From: DASZKW01 sp035552775
Lineage (GTDB): Bacteria; Actinomycetota; Acidimicrobiia; Acidimicrobiales; Palsa-688
Assembly (NCBI GenBank): GCA_035552775.1
Contig: DASZKW010000083.1
Span: 26,613-90,612, forward strand
DNA: 64,000 bases
Direction: 5' to 3'
In this document: positions 9,007-17,529 of the stretch, piece by piece
Layout: each line of letters opens with the position of its first letter
Numbering within the stretch: position 1 is the stretch's first letter
The notes under the pieces: model-generated
What the model saw: only the letters and a program-made list of their open reading frames with translations
Database searches by the model: none
What the model was told of the DNA's origin: nothing
Translations under genes and position numbers: made by a program

Positions 9007-11136
9007 TTACGCCGTTTCCCTATGCCCGTCGACCAGGGCCAGCAGGCTGGGCCCGAAGCGGGCCACCTTGACCGGGCCGAGGCCGGGTACCGCCAAGAGC
9101 TGATCGTCGGTGCACGGCCGCAGGGAGGCCAGGGCGTGCAGGGTCCGGTCGTGGAGCAGCACGTGGGCGGGGACCCCCGCGGCGCGTGCCCGCTCGGCGC
9201 GCCACGTCCGGAGCTCCTCGACGAGCAACGGGTCCGGGTCCGACAAGGCGGCCCCCCGTCGAAGTTTGGCGGGCCCGCTCCGTCCTTCCGCCAGGCGCCG
9301 GCGCTGTTCTGACAGGCGGAGACGCCAGGCTTCGGCGTCGAGCGCCTGACCTTGCCCGCTCGGGGCCTCCGCCGCGCCCGCCGGTTTCCCGGCGATGGCG
9401 GCCAGCCATTGGGAGGGCTCCCGGCGCACGGCGTGGCCGCCGAAGCTGCGGGTCTCGGCCCACGAGCAGCGAAGCTCGCGCTCGGCACGGGTCAGGGCCA
9501 CGTAGAGCAGGCGACGCTCCTCGTCCTCGGCCCCAGGCCCGGTGGCACGCCCGAGGGGTACGAGTCCCTGCTCGAGACCGCACACCCACACGGCGGGCCA
9601 TTCGAGTCCCTTGGCGCGGTGAAAGCTGCAGATCGTCACCGCGTCGCCAGCGTCGCCGGCTCGGTCATCTCCCGCTGCAGCAGGCAGCCAGGCGGTGAAG
9701 GCAGCGACAGTTGGCGCCGGATCCATTTGCTCATACTCATGAGCCAACGCCGCGAGGGCGCCGAGCGCGGTGCGGTCGGCCTCCGCATCCACGGCTCCGT
9801 TTCCCCCGCCGGCCGGAGGCGGTGCCTCGTCACCGCGTGCCAGGCGATCGAGGTCGCCGAGGAGAAGGGGGAAGGGCAGCTGGGCACGGCCGCGCAGGTC
9901 GTCGAGGGCTGCGCGCACGGCCGGCTCATCGAGCAGCGCGGCGCCGCCTGGTACGCGATGGGGGATGCCGGCGGCGCGCAGTGCCTGGCGCAAGGCGACG
10001 ACCTGGGCGTTGGTACGGACCAGCACAGCGAGATGTGACCAGGCCAAGCCCGTCGCACGGGCCTGGCGCAGCTGGCCGGCCACACCGTGGGCCTCGGCTG
10101 CCTCGCTGGGGTAGGCCCGTACCTGCGCTGGGGGGCCGTCGGGCCGTGACGAGCGCAACGACGCGCCCGCCGCGCCGAGGACCGATGCGGCGGCGGCGAC
10201 CACCTGGGGTGTGCAGCGGTGGTTGTCATCGAGGCGCACGACCTCCGCTTCGGGCCAGCGATCGCCGAAGCGCACGAGTAGATCGGCGTCCGCCCCGTTC
10301 CAGCCGTAAATGGCCTGGTTGGGGTCGCCGACCGCGCAGAGATCGTCCCGGGGCCCCAGCCACGCCAACAGCACGCGGTACTGCAACGGGTTGAGATCCT
10401 GAAACTCGTCTACGAAAAAATGGCGCCACCGCCACCGTTGCGCCCCCGCGAAGCTGGCGTCACCTTCGAGGGCGTCGACGCAGCGGGCGAGGAGGTCGTC
10501 GAAGTCGAGTAGGCCGCGACGGGTCTTCTCGTGCTCGTAGCGCTCGTAGAGCGCAGCTATGTCGGCTGCGGGCGCCGGCAGGGCCCGCCCGCCCGCCGCG
10601 GCTTCGAAGCCCGCAGGTGCCACGAGACGGGACTTGGCCCATTCGATCTGTCCGGCTAGAGCAGCAATGTCCACGCCGGCGAGGGCGGGGCGACGGGCGG
10701 CCAGCGGTGCTAAAAGGCGCCCCTTGCGGTCGAGGAGGGTCAGAGGCCGTCTCCCCGTGTCGCGCCACCACTGGCGTAGCTGGGCGGCGGCCACGGCGTG
10801 GAAGGTGCCTGCCGTTACCCGGTCCCGCAGGCCCAGGCCCGACAGCCGGGCACCCAGCTCGCCGGCCGCTTTGCGGCTGAATGTCAGCGCCAGCACGTGG
10901 CCGCTCTGCGCCGACCCGGTCAGGACCCGGTAGGCGATGCGGCGGGTGACCACCCTGGTCTTGCCCGCCCCCGCCCCGGCCAGCACGCACAGCGTCGCCG
11001 TCTCGGTCTCCACCGCCCGCCGCTGGGCAGCGGTCAGATCGGCGAGCAGGGCTGCCGCCGCTCGGGGGGTGTCGGGCACCACCGACCCGGGAGGGGAAGG
11101 TGGGCGGGTGGTCGTGGCAGGCACCCCGTCGACCAT
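9007..11136 (-). CDS. uvrD2: UvrD2-type ATP-dependent DNA helicase with HRDC domain
   Basis: Superfamily 1 3'-5' DNA helicase for repair. Motifs in order: Walker A AGAGAGKTRVV near residue 45, VDEFQDLNPLQYR (Walker B), VGDPNQAIYGWNGAD (motif III), LDDNHRCTPQVV (motif IV), and FHRAKGLEWPAVWVCGLEQG and LLYVALTRAERE near the C-terminal half. The last 80 residues form an HRDC domain (LHALASLRPCTDDQLLAVPG), the hallmark of mycobacterial UvrD2, whose length (about 700) also matches these 709 residues. The frame stays open to 11976, but that stretch overlaps the whole Uma2 gene and shows no helicase sequence, so I start at ATG 11136 (MVDGVPATTT). Confidence 0.92.
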   Translation of the reverse strand: MVDGVPATTTRPPSPPGSVVPDTPRAAAALLADLTAAQRRAVETETATLCVLAGAGAGKTRVVTRRIAYRVLTGSAQSGHVLALTFSRKAAGELGARLSGLGLRDRVTAGTFHAVAAAQLRQWWRDTGRRPLTLLDRKGRLLAPLAARRPALAGVDIAALAGQIEWAKSRLVAPAGFEAAAGGRALPAPAADIAALYERYEHEKTRRGLLDFDDLLARCVDALEGDASFAGAQRWRWRHFFVDEFQDLNPLQYRVLLAWLGPRDDLCAVGDPNQAIYGWNGADADLLVRFGDRWPEAEVVRLDDNHRCTPQVVAAAASVLGAAGASLRSSRPDGPPAQVRAYPSEAAEAHGVAGQLRQARATGLAWSHLAVLVRTNAQVVALRQALRAAGIPHRVPGGAALLDEPAVRAALDDLRGRAQLPFPLLLGDLDRLARGDEAPPPAGGGNGAVDAEADRTALGALAALAHEYEQMDPAPTVAAFTAWLPAAAGDDRAGDAGDAVTICSFHRAKGLEWPAVWVCGLEQGLVPLGRATGPGAEDEERRLLYVALTRAERELRCSWAETRSFGGHAVRREPSQWLAAIAGKPAGAAEAPSGQGQALDAEAWRLRLSEQRRRLAEGRSGPAKLRRGAALSDPDPLLVEELRTWRAERARAAGVPAHVLLHDRTLHALASLRPCTDDQLLAVPGLGPVKVARFGPSLLALVDGHRETA

Positions 11137-11309
11137 AAGGACGGGGTGTGACCGATTGGTGGATGCTGGCTCCGGCCTTGTTCTACTAGGCGGCGATGCG
11201 GGCGTTATCCCCACGCACCCGGCGCGGACGTGCTCGGTTTCCCCCCGGTACTGGAGGGCGCGCGCCAGGAGTGGGACACCCGCCGCTCCCGATGCCGGCG
11301 TCGCAGACG

Positions 11310-11891
11310 CTAGGGCGGTGGCCAGAGGCGCGAGGGTGCATCGCCGGCGCCGGCCTCCAGGGTGGCATCGCGGCCGCGCAACCTGAACGGGATGGCGGCT
11401 AGATGGTGCCAGCCGTCGCTGTCGGGGGCCGTCTCGACCAGCGTGGCTCCTGTATTGACCCAGCGCCGGATGTGCCGGGTGTCGCGCTCGATCAGGACCA
11501 TCTCGGCCACCCCGACCCGACCGTAGAAGCCCAGCTTCTTCAAGCTGTCGTCGTTCGGCGAGCGGATCTCGACCACCAGCTCGCCCCGCCCTTCCACGGC
11601 CCGCGAGCTGCCGTGCTCGGAGCGGAACAGCACCAGGTCGGGGACGCGAAAGTCGCTCCAATCGGCCACCTCGGGGTCCGTCAGACCCACCTCGTAGCGG
11701 ATCTCGAGACCGGCGGCGGCAGCATGTGGCGCCATGGCGACGAGAAGCCTGGCCCCAATGCCTTGGTGGTCGTTGCTCGATGGCGGGACCATGTGGTACC
11801 CGCCCTCCCAAACTTCGTCGCGCTTGTCGAGGCCGAGGGCGTGACGCTCGGCGAGCATGTCGGCGGGCATGTGAACCACCACGGAGGTCAC
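11310..11891 (-). CDS. Uma2-family PD-(D/E)XK-type endonuclease-like protein
   Basis: A 193-residue member of the Uma2/DUF820 family, restriction-endonuclease-fold proteins of unclear role. Visible family features are SSNDHQGIGARLLVAM in the first helix, FRVPDLVLF with the metal-binding Asp, and ELVVEIRSPNDDSLKKLGFY, which holds the E-x-x-S/K catalytic strand, followed by GVAEMVLIE. It starts at GTG with TACACT 7 nt upstream on the minus strand, so it may be leaderless. It sits alone between uvrD2 and the divergent hydrolase operon. Biological role not inferable. Confidence 0.82.
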   Translation of the reverse strand: MTSVVVHMPADMLAERHALGLDKRDEVWEGGYHMVPPSSNDHQGIGARLLVAMAPHAAAAGLEIRYEVGLTDPEVADWSDFRVPDLVLFRSEHGSSRAVEGRGELVVEIRSPNDDSLKKLGFYGRVGVAEMVLIERDTRHIRRWVNTGATLVETAPDSDGWHHLAAIPFRLRGRDATLEAGAGDAPSRLWPPP

Positions 11892-11898
11892 GCCGGCA

Positions 11899-11904
11899 AG
11901 TGTA
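11899..11904 (-). promoter_or_regulatory. Candidate leaderless -10 element for the Uma2 gene
   Basis: TACACT (minus strand) is 7 nt before the GTG at 11891. No convincing -35 is seen. Confidence 0.38.
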
Positions 11905-11941
11905 CGCGGGGGTAAGACCGAAATCCCCCGGTCTCCATGCT

Positions 11942-11956
11942 CGCGGGCGGCCCGCG
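11942..11956. promoter_or_regulatory. Perfect 6-3-6 palindrome between divergent genes
   Basis: CGCGGG-CGG-CCCGCG lies between the divergent Uma2 and hydrolase genes. It could be an operator or a hairpin on either transcript. A second small inverted repeat (GACCG / CGGTC) is at 11916-11933. Confidence 0.3.
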
Positions 11957-11967
11957 CCCATCAACTG

Positions 11968-11998
11968 TTGTGACACTTACCGTCCGCTGAGACAGAAT
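11968..11998 (+). promoter_or_regulatory. Candidate promoter of the hydrolase-MurF-Ddl run
   Basis: TTGTGA at 11968 and CAGAAT at 11993 are separated by 19 nt and would give a leader of about 30 nt ahead of ATG 12033. Both hexamers are imperfect. Confidence 0.3.
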
Positions 11999-12032
11999 CA
12001 CCCACTCAGGCCAACACTTCGCCACCCTCCCG

Positions 12033-12794
12033 ATGCCCCTCACCACCTTCGCCGGCGGTCGCCTCTTCGGCGTCCGTCACGGCCACGACCGCCCTTGGGT
12101 GCTCGCCCTGCACGGTTGGCAGCGCTCCCACGGCGACTTCGCGTCCGTGCTCGAGAGCCTCGACGCGGTGGCCCTCGACCTGCCCGGCTTCGGCGCCGCC
12201 CCCGAACCGCCGGCGGGGTGGTCGCCGGCCGATTACGCCAACTGGGTGGCGCCGGTGCTCGACGAACTGGCCGAGCGGCCGGTTGTGCTCGGACACTCCT
12301 TCGGCGGACGGGTCGCCGTGCACCTGGCGGCCACCCACGGCGCCCGGGTGGGGGCCGTGGTGTTGACCGGCGTGCCGCTGGTGCATGCTCCCGGTACCAG
12401 GCGGCGCCGGCCGCCGATCCCGTTCCGGGTGGGCAGGACCCTGCGAAGGGCACACCTGGTGAGCGACAGCGCCATGGAGGCCCTGCGGCAACGGTACGGG
12501 TCGGCCGACTACCGCAACGCCCGGGGGGTCATGCGCCAGGTGCTGGTCAAGGCGGTCGGTGAGGACGGGGGCTACGGAGAGCTCCTCGCCGCCTACCCTG
12601 GGCCCATCGAGCTGGTCTGGGGCGCCGACGATACCGCCGCCCCCGTCGCCGGGGCGGAGACCGCCCTCGGGTTCTGCCGGCAGGGTCGGCTCTGCGTCGT
12701 CACCGGCGTCGACCACTTCACGCCGCGCCATGCCGTCGCCGAGCTGCGCGCCGCCCTCGAGCGCCACCGACCCGAGTCGAGCCCCGCCAAGTGA
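12033..12794 (+). CDS. Alpha/beta hydrolase
   Basis: A 253-residue alpha/beta-fold hydrolase with a complete catalytic triad: oxyanion HGW motif (LALHGWQRSH), nucleophile elbow GHSFGG, acid in VWGADDTAAP, and base His in GVDHFTP. There is no signal peptide, so it acts in the cytoplasm on an unknown ester, amide or related substrate. The TGA overlaps the GTG of the MurF-like gene (GTGA), so the two are translationally coupled. That context hints at a cell-wall-precursor link but does not prove one. Confidence 0.85.
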   Translation: MPLTTFAGGRLFGVRHGHDRPWVLALHGWQRSHGDFASVLESLDAVALDLPGFGAAPEPPAGWSPADYANWVAPVLDELAERPVVLGHSFGGRVAVHLAATHGARVGAVVLTGVPLVHAPGTRRRRPPIPFRVGRTLRRAHLVSDSAMEALRQRYGSADYRNARGVMRQVLVKAVGEDGGYGELLAAYPGPIELVWGADDTAAPVAGAETALGFCRQGRLCVVTGVDHFTPRHAVAELRAALERHRPESSPAK

Positions 12795-14419
12795 ACAGCG
12801 GGGCCGTCGAGGTCGCGACCCTCGTCGTCGGACTTGCCGCCGCCGCCGTCGCGTCACTCCGCTGGTTGCGGGTGGCCCAGCGCGAGCACTACCTGGCCTC
12901 GTCGACCAGCCGCTTCGCCGCCCGCTGGTGGCTCGCGGGCGCCGGCCGCCACGCGCGGTCGGACCGCATTTTCTTGCTGAATAGCACGCTCGCCGCCCTC
13001 GCCGTCGCCGGGCTCGCCGCAGGTGCGGTGGTCACCCCGGTGGCAGTCGTCGCTGCGGCGATCGCCGCGGCAGCCCCGGTCGGCCTGTCGCTTCGGGGAC
13101 GGACCAGTCCGCTCGTGTGGACGCCGAGGCTGCGCACCCTCGCGGCGACCACCGCCGTCATCGCCGGGGCGGTCATCGGAGCGTCGGCGACGGGGGGCCT
13201 GCGCCCCGCCGCCGTGGTCGCCTGCGCGGTGGCCCTCGGACTACCGGTGGTCATCGACGCCGCCCTGGTGGCCACGACCCCGTTGGAGCGGCGGCGCCTG
13301 GCGCCGTTCCTCCGCCAGGCGAGCGTCCGCCTGGCCTCGGTACACCCCACCGTCGTCGCCATAACCGGCTCCTACGGCAAGACCTCGACCAAGGGCTACG
13401 TCGCCCACCTTCTAGCCGGCACCCATTCGGTGGTGCCCACGCCGCGCAGCTTCAACAACCGGGCAGGTTTGGCCACCGCCGTCAACGAGCACCTCGCCCC
13501 GGGCACCGACATCTTCGTAGCCGAGATGGGCACATACGGCCCGGGGGAAATCTCCGAGCTGTGCGCGATGGTGCCCCCCGATATCGCCGTGATCACCGCC
13601 GTCGGCCCCGTACACCTGGAACGCATGGGTACCGTCGAGCGCATCGCCGAGGCCAAGGCCGAGATCCTCGAGCGTGCGCCTGTCGCCGTGCTCAACGTGG
13701 ACAATCCCCTGCTCGCCGCCCTCGCCGACCGTGCCCAGGTCGAGGGCAAGAAGGTGTGGCGCTGCGGCACGACGTCCGAGCGCCTGGACGTACGGGTAGA
13801 TCTTGCCGCTTCCGGCCTGGTCGTCACCCTCGGCGCCGGCGATCAAGAGACCTTCGTGGCCAGCGAGGGGACGGGGCCGAAACCCCTCGCCGGCGGGGGC
13901 ACGGCCGCCGTGGCCATCAGCGCGGCGCCCACCAACGTCGCTTGCGCCGTCGCCGTGGCGCTCGAGCTCGGCGTGCCCGTGCCCACCGTCGTCGCCCGCC
14001 TCCGCGACCTGCCTGTCGCCGAGCACCGCCAGGCGGTGATCCGGGGCGGCAACGGCCAGATCGTCATCGACGACACCTACAACGCCAACCCGGCCGGCGC
14101 CGCCGCCGCTCTGCGCCTGCTGGCGCGCCAGGGCGAACCGGGCGGCCGGCGGGTCGTGGTGACGCCGGGAATGGTGGAGTTGGGCGCCCGCCAGTACGAG
14201 GAGAACGCCGCGTTCGCACGAGCGGGCGGCGAGATCGCCAGCCACCTGGTGGTCGTCGGCGCCACCAACGCCGCCGCCCTGCTGGCCGGCGCGGCGGGCA
14301 GTTCCATCAGCGTCGTGCGGACCCGTCATCGCGGTGAGGCGGTGGCATGGGTGACCGCCAACACCGGGCCCGGTGACGCCGTGCTGTACGAGAACGACCT
14401 GCCCGATCACTTCCCCTGA
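12791..14419 (+). CDS. Membrane-anchored MurF-like Mur ligase
   Basis: ATP-dependent amide ligase of the Mur family. Residues about 185-400 form the central ATPase domain: VVAITGSYGKTSTKGYV (P-loop), RSFNNRAGLATAV, FVAEMGTYGPGEI and GPVHLERMG. Residues 400-542 form the C-terminal domain with DDTYNANPAG, a MurF-like signature. The first 170 residues are not the usual UDP-MurNAc-binding domain; instead they hold a hydrophobic segment near residues 5-22 and long hydrophobic stretches near 62-95 and 117-168, so the enzyme should be membrane-bound. It starts at GTG overlapping the hydrolase stop and is followed by the D-Ala-D-Ala ligase gene, whose product is MurF's substrate. Whether it replaces or supplements a dcw-cluster MurF is unknown. 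Confidence 0.82.
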   Translation: MNSGAVEVATLVVGLAAAAVASLRWLRVAQREHYLASSTSRFAARWWLAGAGRHARSDRIFLLNSTLAALAVAGLAAGAVVTPVAVVAAAIAAAAPVGLSLRGRTSPLVWTPRLRTLAATTAVIAGAVIGASATGGLRPAAVVACAVALGLPVVIDAALVATTPLERRRLAPFLRQASVRLASVHPTVVAITGSYGKTSTKGYVAHLLAGTHSVVPTPRSFNNRAGLATAVNEHLAPGTDIFVAEMGTYGPGEISELCAMVPPDIAVITAVGPVHLERMGTVERIAEAKAEILERAPVAVLNVDNPLLAALADRAQVEGKKVWRCGTTSERLDVRVDLAASGLVVTLGAGDQETFVASEGTGPKPLAGGGTAAVAISAAPTNVACAVAVALELGVPVPTVVARLRDLPVAEHRQAVIRGGNGQIVIDDTYNANPAGAAAALRLLARQGEPGGRRVVVTPGMVELGARQYEENAAFARAGGEIASHLVVVGATNAAALLAGAAGSSISVVRTRHRGEAVAWVTANTGPGDAVLYENDLPDHFP

Positions 14420-14504
14420 GCGACCGGATGACCGCCCCCGTGGGATGATCGGCATCCTCACACCGAGCAGAGCGACGCATCACGCCAGCATCAGGCAAGC
14501 AGAC

Positions 14505-14511
14505 AAAGGAG
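14505..14511 (+). promoter_or_regulatory. Ribosome binding site that sets the ddl start
   Basis: AAAGGAG lies 7 nt before ATG 14519 but only 1 nt before the earlier ATG 14513, so the second ATG is the better start. Confidence 0.6.
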
Positions 14512-14518
14512 CATGGAG

Positions 14519-15637
14519 ATGAGCACGCCCGGCGTCCTCTTCGGGGGGCCGTCGCCCGAGCACGACGTCAGTGTCCTGACCGGGCTGCAGGCAGCTCGGG
14601 CCCTCACGACAGCCGGTCACCCGGTGGCGGCCATCTACTGGGCCAAATCCGGCGAGTTCTGGGCCGTGGAACCGGGGGCCGAGGCGGAGGCCTTCGTCGA
14701 CGGCGTACCCAAGGGGGCGACGCCGCTCCGGCTGGTCGCCGCGCCGGGCGGGGGGTTCGTCGCCGGGAAAGGCGGCCTGCTCGGTAAGGAGAAGGCGCTC
14801 GATCTGTCCGCTGTCGTCAACTGCTGCCACGGAGGGCCGGGCGAGGACGGCACCTTGCAGGGGGCGCTCGACGCCGCCGGCGTGGCCTACACCGGGCCGG
14901 CCGTCGCCGGCGCCGCACTCGGGATGGACAAGCTGGCGTTCGGGGCGACCGCCGCCGCCGCCGGCCTCCCGTCGCTTCCCCGAGCCCTGGTGCTACCGGG
15001 CATGTCGCCCCCGGCGTTCGAAGGGCCCTTCATCCTAAAGCCCCGCTTCGGCGGATCGTCGATCGGCATAGAGGTCTGGGAACGCTGGTCCGATGCGGTC
15101 GCCCGGGTCGCCGCCGGCGGGGTTCACTGGCGCCGGGGGGCGGTGGCCGAGCCCTACCGGGCCGCCGCCTACGACATCAACGTCGCCGTGCGGGTCTGGC
15201 CGGAACTGCAGCTGTCCCTGCTGGAAAGACCGCTGAGGTCCCCGGGCGCCGCCGAGATCCTCGGCTACCGCGACAAGTACCTGGGGGGGGAGGGGATGGT
15301 GAGCGCGCCGCGCCAACTGCCCGCCGTCCTCGCCGAGGATGTGGAGAAAGGCCTACGTGACGCGGCTGGTGCGATCGCCGCGGCCGCCCAGGTACGCGGC
15401 GTGGCGAGGATCGACTTTCTGGTTGAGGACGCTCACTGGTGGGTCAACGAGATCAACACCATCCCCGGGTCCCTCGCCCGGTACCTGTGGGTCGGAGACG
15501 CCGCCGTTTCTTTCCCCACCCTGCTCACCGACATGATCACCGAGGCGGCGCGGCGTCCCTCGGCGCGCTGGGACGCCAGTGGGGCCGACGGGCTGGCGCT
15601 GCGCTCCGCGTCGTCGATCGCGAGCAAACTCGGCTGA
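14519..15637 (+). CDS. ddl: D-alanine--D-alanine ligase
   Basis: ATP-grasp enzyme that makes D-Ala-D-Ala for peptidoglycan. Motifs: VLFGGPSPEHDVSVLTG at the N-terminus, NCCHGGPGEDGTLQGALD, a GPAVAGAALGMDK lid segment, PFILKPRFGGSSIG (ATP-grasp loop) and WWVNEINTIPGSLARYL at the Mg site. 372 residues is a normal length. It follows the MurF-like ligase by about 100 bp with its own strong Shine-Dalgarno sequence, and is followed closely by the PH-domain gene. Some family members use D-Ala-D-Lac; I cannot tell the specificity from motifs alone. Confidence 0.93.
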   Translation: MSTPGVLFGGPSPEHDVSVLTGLQAARALTTAGHPVAAIYWAKSGEFWAVEPGAEAEAFVDGVPKGATPLRLVAAPGGGFVAGKGGLLGKEKALDLSAVVNCCHGGPGEDGTLQGALDAAGVAYTGPAVAGAALGMDKLAFGATAAAAGLPSLPRALVLPGMSPPAFEGPFILKPRFGGSSIGIEVWERWSDAVARVAAGGVHWRRGAVAEPYRAAAYDINVAVRVWPELQLSLLERPLRSPGAAEILGYRDKYLGGEGMVSAPRQLPAVLAEDVEKGLRDAAGAIAAAAQVRGVARIDFLVEDAHWWVNEINTIPGSLARYLWVGDAAVSFPTLLTDMITEAARRPSARWDASGADGLALRSASSIASKLG

Positions 15638-15640
15638 ACG

Positions 15641-16243
15641 GTGCCGTTCCCCGCCAGGCTGCTCAACCCGGGCGAGGAGATCGTCGTCGACGTGCGCCCG
15701 CACTGGTGGGCGCTGGCGGTCCCCACGGGCGCCGTGGTCGTGGTTCTCGCCGGTGGGCTGGCCGCCCTCGCCGAGGGGGCGCCGGCCCTCGCCGACTGGG
15801 CGCTCCTGGCCTTGGTGGTGGTCGCGCTGGCGTGGATGTTCGGGCGCTACGTCAGGTGGTCCACCACCAACCTCGTCGTCACCACCGATCGCCTGGTGCA
15901 CCGCAGGGGCGTCATCGCCAAGGTCGGCCGGGAGATCCCGCTCGACCAGTTGAGCGACATCAGCTACCGCCAGAGCATCTTCGATCGCATCATCGGCGCC
16001 GGCGACCTGCTCCTCGAGTCCGCCGGCCGCGACAGCGCCGAGGTGTTCGCCGACCTTCCCGACCCCTCGGCGATACAGAACGAGATCTATCGCCAGATCG
16101 CCGCTAGGCGCTACCGGGGCGGCGCCCGGCGGGAGCTGTCGCTGCCCGAGCAACTCGAAAAGCTCGACGAGCTGCGCCGCCGGGGCGTGCTCACCCAGGC
16201 AGAGTTCGACGCCCAGAAGTCGCAGTTGCTCAACCGGATGTGA
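15641..16243 (+). CDS. PH-domain membrane protein with C-terminal SHOCT motif
   Basis: 200-residue membrane protein. Two hydrophobic segments (about 24-45 and 48-66) precede a bacterial PH domain (bPH2/DUF304; TTNLVVTTDRLVHRRGVIAK, EIPLDQLSDISYRQSIFDRI). The last 30 residues form a SHOCT motif (LEKLDELRRRGVLTQAEFDA), a short domain usually found at C-termini of proteins needing oligomerisation. It starts at GTG 3 bp after the ddl stop and 4 bp separate its end from lhgO, so it is part of the same transcript. Function unknown; a membrane-associated scaffold is the family expectation. Confidence 0.82.
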   Translation: MPFPARLLNPGEEIVVDVRPHWWALAVPTGAVVVVLAGGLAALAEGAPALADWALLALVVVALAWMFGRYVRWSTTNLVVTTDRLVHRRGVIAKVGREIPLDQLSDISYRQSIFDRIIGAGDLLLESAGRDSAEVFADLPDPSAIQNEIYRQIAARRYRGGARRELSLPEQLEKLDELRRRGVLTQAEFDAQKSQLLNRM

Positions 16244-16247
16244 AGCC

Positions 16248-17450
16248 GTGACGGGAGCGAGTTCGGTTGCAGTCGTGGGTGGCGGCATCGTGGGCCTCGC
16301 CGTCGCCCACCGGCTCCTGGTCGAGCGACCCGGCGCCACCGTGGTCGTCTACGAGAAGGAGGCGGAGGTAGGGACCCACCAGACCGGCCACAACAGCGGG
16401 GTGCTGCACGCCGGCATCTACTACCGGCCCGGGTCGCTCAAGGCCGAGCTGTGCCGGCGGGGGGGCGAGGCGCTCCGCCGGTACTGCGCCGGCCACGGCA
16501 TCGAGGTTCGTGAGGCGGGCAAGGTGATCGTCGCCCGCAACGACGGCGAGGTCCCCGGGCTCGGGCGCATCTGGGACCGGGCGTCGGCCAACGGGGTGCC
16601 CGGCCTGGCCCGCCTCGACGCCCCCGGCCTGGCCCGGGTGGAGCCTCACGTCACGGGGGTGGCGGCGATCCACAGCCCGCACACCGCGGTGGTGGACTTC
16701 GGGGCGGTCGCCAGGGCCCTCGCCGCCGACGTGGCTGGCGCCGGGGGCGAGGTCCGGCTTCGGGAGCGGGTGGAAGCGGTACGCCCCGACGGGCCCGGCT
16801 GGCGGGTGGTCACGGCCGGCGCCGGCGTGGGGTCCGGCGGTCGTTTCGAAGCCGTGGTCGTCTGCGCCGGCCTCGGTACCGACCGTCTCACCGGTGCCGG
16901 CCGGCGGGCTCGGTTGCGGGTCCTGCCGTTCCGGGGGCAGTACCACCGCCTGGCGCCGGGAGCCGCCGGCCTGGTGAAGGGGCTCGTGTACCCGGTCCCC
17001 GACCCGCGGTTCCCTTTCCTCGGCATCCACCTGACCCGGGGTATCGACGGTGAAGTCCTCGTTGGGCCCAATGCCGTGCTTGCCCTGGCCCCGGAGGGTT
17101 ACCGCCGGTCCGACGTCGACCCCGCCGCTCTTGTCTCCCTGGTTTCGTGGCCCGGCTCGTGGCGCATGGCCCGGCGTTACTGGCGCACAGGAGTGGCCGA
17201 GTTGGCGACGTCATTGTCCCGCCATGCGTTCGCGTCGGCGGCGCGCACCTATGTCCCTGCCATCAGCGACACCGACCTGCTGGCCGCCCCCGCCGGCGTG
17301 CGGGCCCAGGCGGTGGACAACACGGGCAGCCTGATCGACGACTTCGCAATCGACGCCAGCGGCGGTTTGGTGGTGGTGCGCAACGCCCCCTCGCCCGCCG
17401 CCACGTCCAGCCTGGCGATCGCCGAGCGCCTCGTGACCCTCGTGCCCTAG
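16248..17450 (+). CDS. lhgO: L-2-hydroxyglutarate oxidase
   Basis: FAD-dependent oxidase that returns L-2-hydroxyglutarate to 2-oxoglutarate. 400 residues, DAO family. The dinucleotide fold is VAVVGGGIVGLAVAHRL at the N-terminus. The LhgO-like motif GTHQTGHNSGVLHAGIYY follows near residue 45, PHTAVVDFGAVARAL lies in the middle, and VDNTGSLIDDFAI near 362. It begins with GTG 4 bp after the PH-domain gene. A link with kgd is metabolic (both handle 2-oxoglutarate), not positional. Confidence 0.88.
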   Translation: MTGASSVAVVGGGIVGLAVAHRLLVERPGATVVVYEKEAEVGTHQTGHNSGVLHAGIYYRPGSLKAELCRRGGEALRRYCAGHGIEVREAGKVIVARNDGEVPGLGRIWDRASANGVPGLARLDAPGLARVEPHVTGVAAIHSPHTAVVDFGAVARALAADVAGAGGEVRLRERVEAVRPDGPGWRVVTAGAGVGSGGRFEAVVVCAGLGTDRLTGAGRRARLRVLPFRGQYHRLAPGAAGLVKGLVYPVPDPRFPFLGIHLTRGIDGEVLVGPNAVLALAPEGYRRSDVDPAALVSLVSWPGSWRMARRYWRTGVAELATSLSRHAFASAARTYVPAISDTDLLAAPAGVRAQAVDNTGSLIDDFAIDASGGLVVVRNAPSPAATSSLAIAERLVTLVP

Positions 17451-17529
17451 CCCGGTGGCGACGCCCGGCGAGCCGCCCCCCGGGGCGCCACAACTTGCCG
17501 GCGGGGAGGCTTGGAGCGATGATCGACCC

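Noticed and set aside
11137..11976. N-terminal extension of the UvrD2 frame by 280 codons
   Set aside because: It overlaps the whole Uma2 gene, shows no helicase-like sequence, is Arg/Pro-rich in the way of out-of-frame GC-rich DNA, and the family length fits ATG 11136.
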